A stretch of DNA of 64,000 bases from an uncultured bacterium. GTDB taxonomy: Bacteria > Bacillota > Clostridia > Oscillospirales > Ruminococcaceae. Both the position numbers and the translations under genes were made by a program. Where the stretch lies: contig CAKXHL010000005.1 of the NCBI GenBank assembly GCA_934875375.1, positions 1 to 64,000 of the forward strand. The letters run 5' to 3'. Below are positions 62,980 to 64,000 of the stretch, piece after piece; positions within the stretch are counted from its first letter, which is position 1; each line of letters starts with the position of its first letter. The notes under the pieces were generated by a model that was not told the DNA's origin, did not search any database, and saw nothing but the letters and a program-made list of their open reading frames with translations.

Positions 62980-64000
62980 ATGAAAAAAGTCAGAAAAAAA
63001 TGTGGTTGCACCATCCTCGCTGTTTTGCTGGCTTTGCTTCCAGTACAGGTTGCTGCGGATGGGCCGGCATCTCTTTCATCTGCCGCTGATGTTCCAAAAG
63101 GCCTGTTTTATCAAAGTACCTTTGACGAGAAAAAATCTGCTGTTCTCCAAATGGATACACTGCTTCAGTTTACAAATGACAGCGGTTTTAACCGAATATA
63201 TTATTCTTTTTCTTCTGAAACAGAGCAAAAAAGCTTGTCATTACCCATGGTACGACTGCGATCGGACCAGAAAAGAACTCTTGAAGAACTTTCCTATTTG
63301 ACATCTCTGTTAAAAGAAAATGGAATTTCTCTTTCTCTTGTTTTAGATCCCTTTTCTCTTTCTCCTTCTCACCCTGCCTTTCGTTTTGTAAAAACCGTGA
63401 CAGACCATGGCAGTTCGATCGCGGTCTGGGATGGAGAAAGTTTGCATCTTGATCCGGCGCAAGAGCAAAATCAAGCGCTTGCCCAATGGGAGCTGCAGAA
63501 ACGATTGGCTGCTGGAAGTATCGCTGATGAACTTTTGATGCCAAATACGGCCTTTTTATCTCCGGCGCAAGACGGGTTAAAAGATAGTCAGGTTTCTCAA
63601 GCGCAAAAAATGGCTTCTTTTTTGGAGGGAATCAGCGGTGGAGGGCTTTCTGTTTCTATTTCATATGACCCGATTGTTTCCCCCACGGCATCAAATTCCT
63701 GTTTATTATCTTCCCCTGGGCTATTGCCTCAAACATTGGTGGAGAATCAGCTGGCTGATACGATCTATCCTACGGTGAACAAAAATACTGTGGACTATGA
63801 AAAAAAAGCCCTGCAATGGAACGCCTGGGCCAATGGCCTTCCGGTTGTTCCCTGCCTGCAAAGCACCTCGGCTGATTCTGGCCGTCAGAAATTCGATATC
63901 AGCAGTCAGATTTTTCTGCTAAGGCAATCCGGTCTTTCTTCTATCGCAGTGGCCGACTATACACAGCTGAAAAATTCTTCTGAAAATGCCATGCTTTTGT
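62980..64000 (+). CDS. secreted protein, possibly a GH10-like TIM-barrel hydrolase (3' end outside the window)
   Basis: The frame stays open from ATG 62980 to the window end, about 340 residues, so the gene is partial. The ATG follows GAAAGGAAG. A signal peptide is clear: basic start KKVRKK, hydrophobic core LAVLLALLPVQVAA, with cleavage near AAD. Afterwards LLQFTNDSGFNRIYYS and ADTIYPTVNKNTVDYEKK with a following NAWANGLPVVPCLQS recall the dayiyPQ...Y...W pattern of GHL10 (DUF187) barrel proteins. That assignment is tentative; the signal peptide is firm. Confidence 0.6.
   Translation, partial: MKKVRKKCGCTILAVLLALLPVQVAADGPASLSSAADVPKGLFYQSTFDEKKSAVLQMDTLLQFTNDSGFNRIYYSFSSETEQKSLSLPMVRLRSDQKRTLEELSYLTSLLKENGISLSLVLDPFSLSPSHPAFRFVKTVTDHGSSIAVWDGESLHLDPAQEQNQALAQWELQKRLAAGSIADELLMPNTAFLSPAQDGLKDSQVSQAQKMASFLEGISGGGLSVSISYDPIVSPTASNSCLLSSPGLLPQTLVENQLADTIYPTVNKNTVDYEKKALQWNAWANGLPVVPCLQSTSADSGRQKFDISSQIFLLRQSGLSSIAVADYTQLKNSSENAMLL

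Noticed and set aside
1..64000. CRISPR arrays, transposons, prophage genes, toxin-antitoxin or defence islands
   Set aside because: No regularly spaced repeats, transposase, integrase, phage structural gene or known defence gene was seen on either strand.

Overview
The window is one chromosomal stretch of a spore-forming member of the Firmicutes, most likely class Clostridia and perhaps Oscillospiraceae/Ruminococcaceae. The family placement is inference from gene content. The evidence is a full spoIIIA gene set, yqfC/yqfD, ylbJ- and ytvI-like sporulation genes, two T-box leaders, consensus sigma-A promoters with 17-bp spacers, G-rich ribosome binding sites and a fairly low GC content. There is no phage, transposase, integrase or CRISPR array. 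The two tRNA-flanked patches at 29-31 kb and 57-59 kb hold decayed genes.

Layout. 0-9 kb: the 5' end of a tRNA gene, then housekeeping genes on the minus strand (comEA-like, mutS2, recO, a YqzL-like gene, era, ybeY, phoH, and tyrS under a tyrosine T-box). 8.9-20.5 kb: one long minus-strand cluster, nusB - TsaD-like paralog - xseA - xseB - ispA - DUF212 gene - dxs - tlyA - nadK - argR - recN - thrE-like, preceded by an Asp23-family gene. It joins isoprenoid precursor synthesis with DNA repair and RNA functions. 20.8-29.1 kb: the spoIIIA genes, split into AA-AB and AC-AH by three unrelated genes: a DUF362 ferredoxin behind a MerR-type promoter, a patatin-like lipase, and an rRNA methyltransferase on the opposite strand. 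29.2-30.8 kb: an enolase-superfamily pseudogene, a frameshifted Nudix gene and tRNA-Gly. 31-33 kb: the DnaD-like and DnaI-like replication-initiation pair. 33-37.4 kb: the pstSCAB-phoU phosphate operon, whose PstS is circularly permuted in sequence.

37.7-46 kb: an M42 peptidase, the threonine-branch operon (ACT protein - hom - thrB - lysC), a YtvI-like membrane protein, and an AbgT transporter paired with an M20 peptidase. 47-50 kb: the MetNIQ methionine importer under a methionine T-box. 50-57 kb: a Ca2+-type P-ATPase and sbcDC. 57-59.2 kb: a frameshifted conserved gene, a frameshifted histidine kinase, a response regulator lacking its receiver domain, and tRNA-Ser. 59.4-64 kb: an HD hydrolase, yqfCD and ylbJ (sporulation), a small Cys-rich protein and the start of a secreted protein that runs off the window.

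The most unusual points are the split spoIIIA locus, the permuted PstS, the 19-bp-spacer MerR-type promoter at about 25.7 kb, and several genes each broken by a single missing base. One of those breaks sits on a perfect A7 slippery heptamer. I did not find a clearly new multi-gene system.
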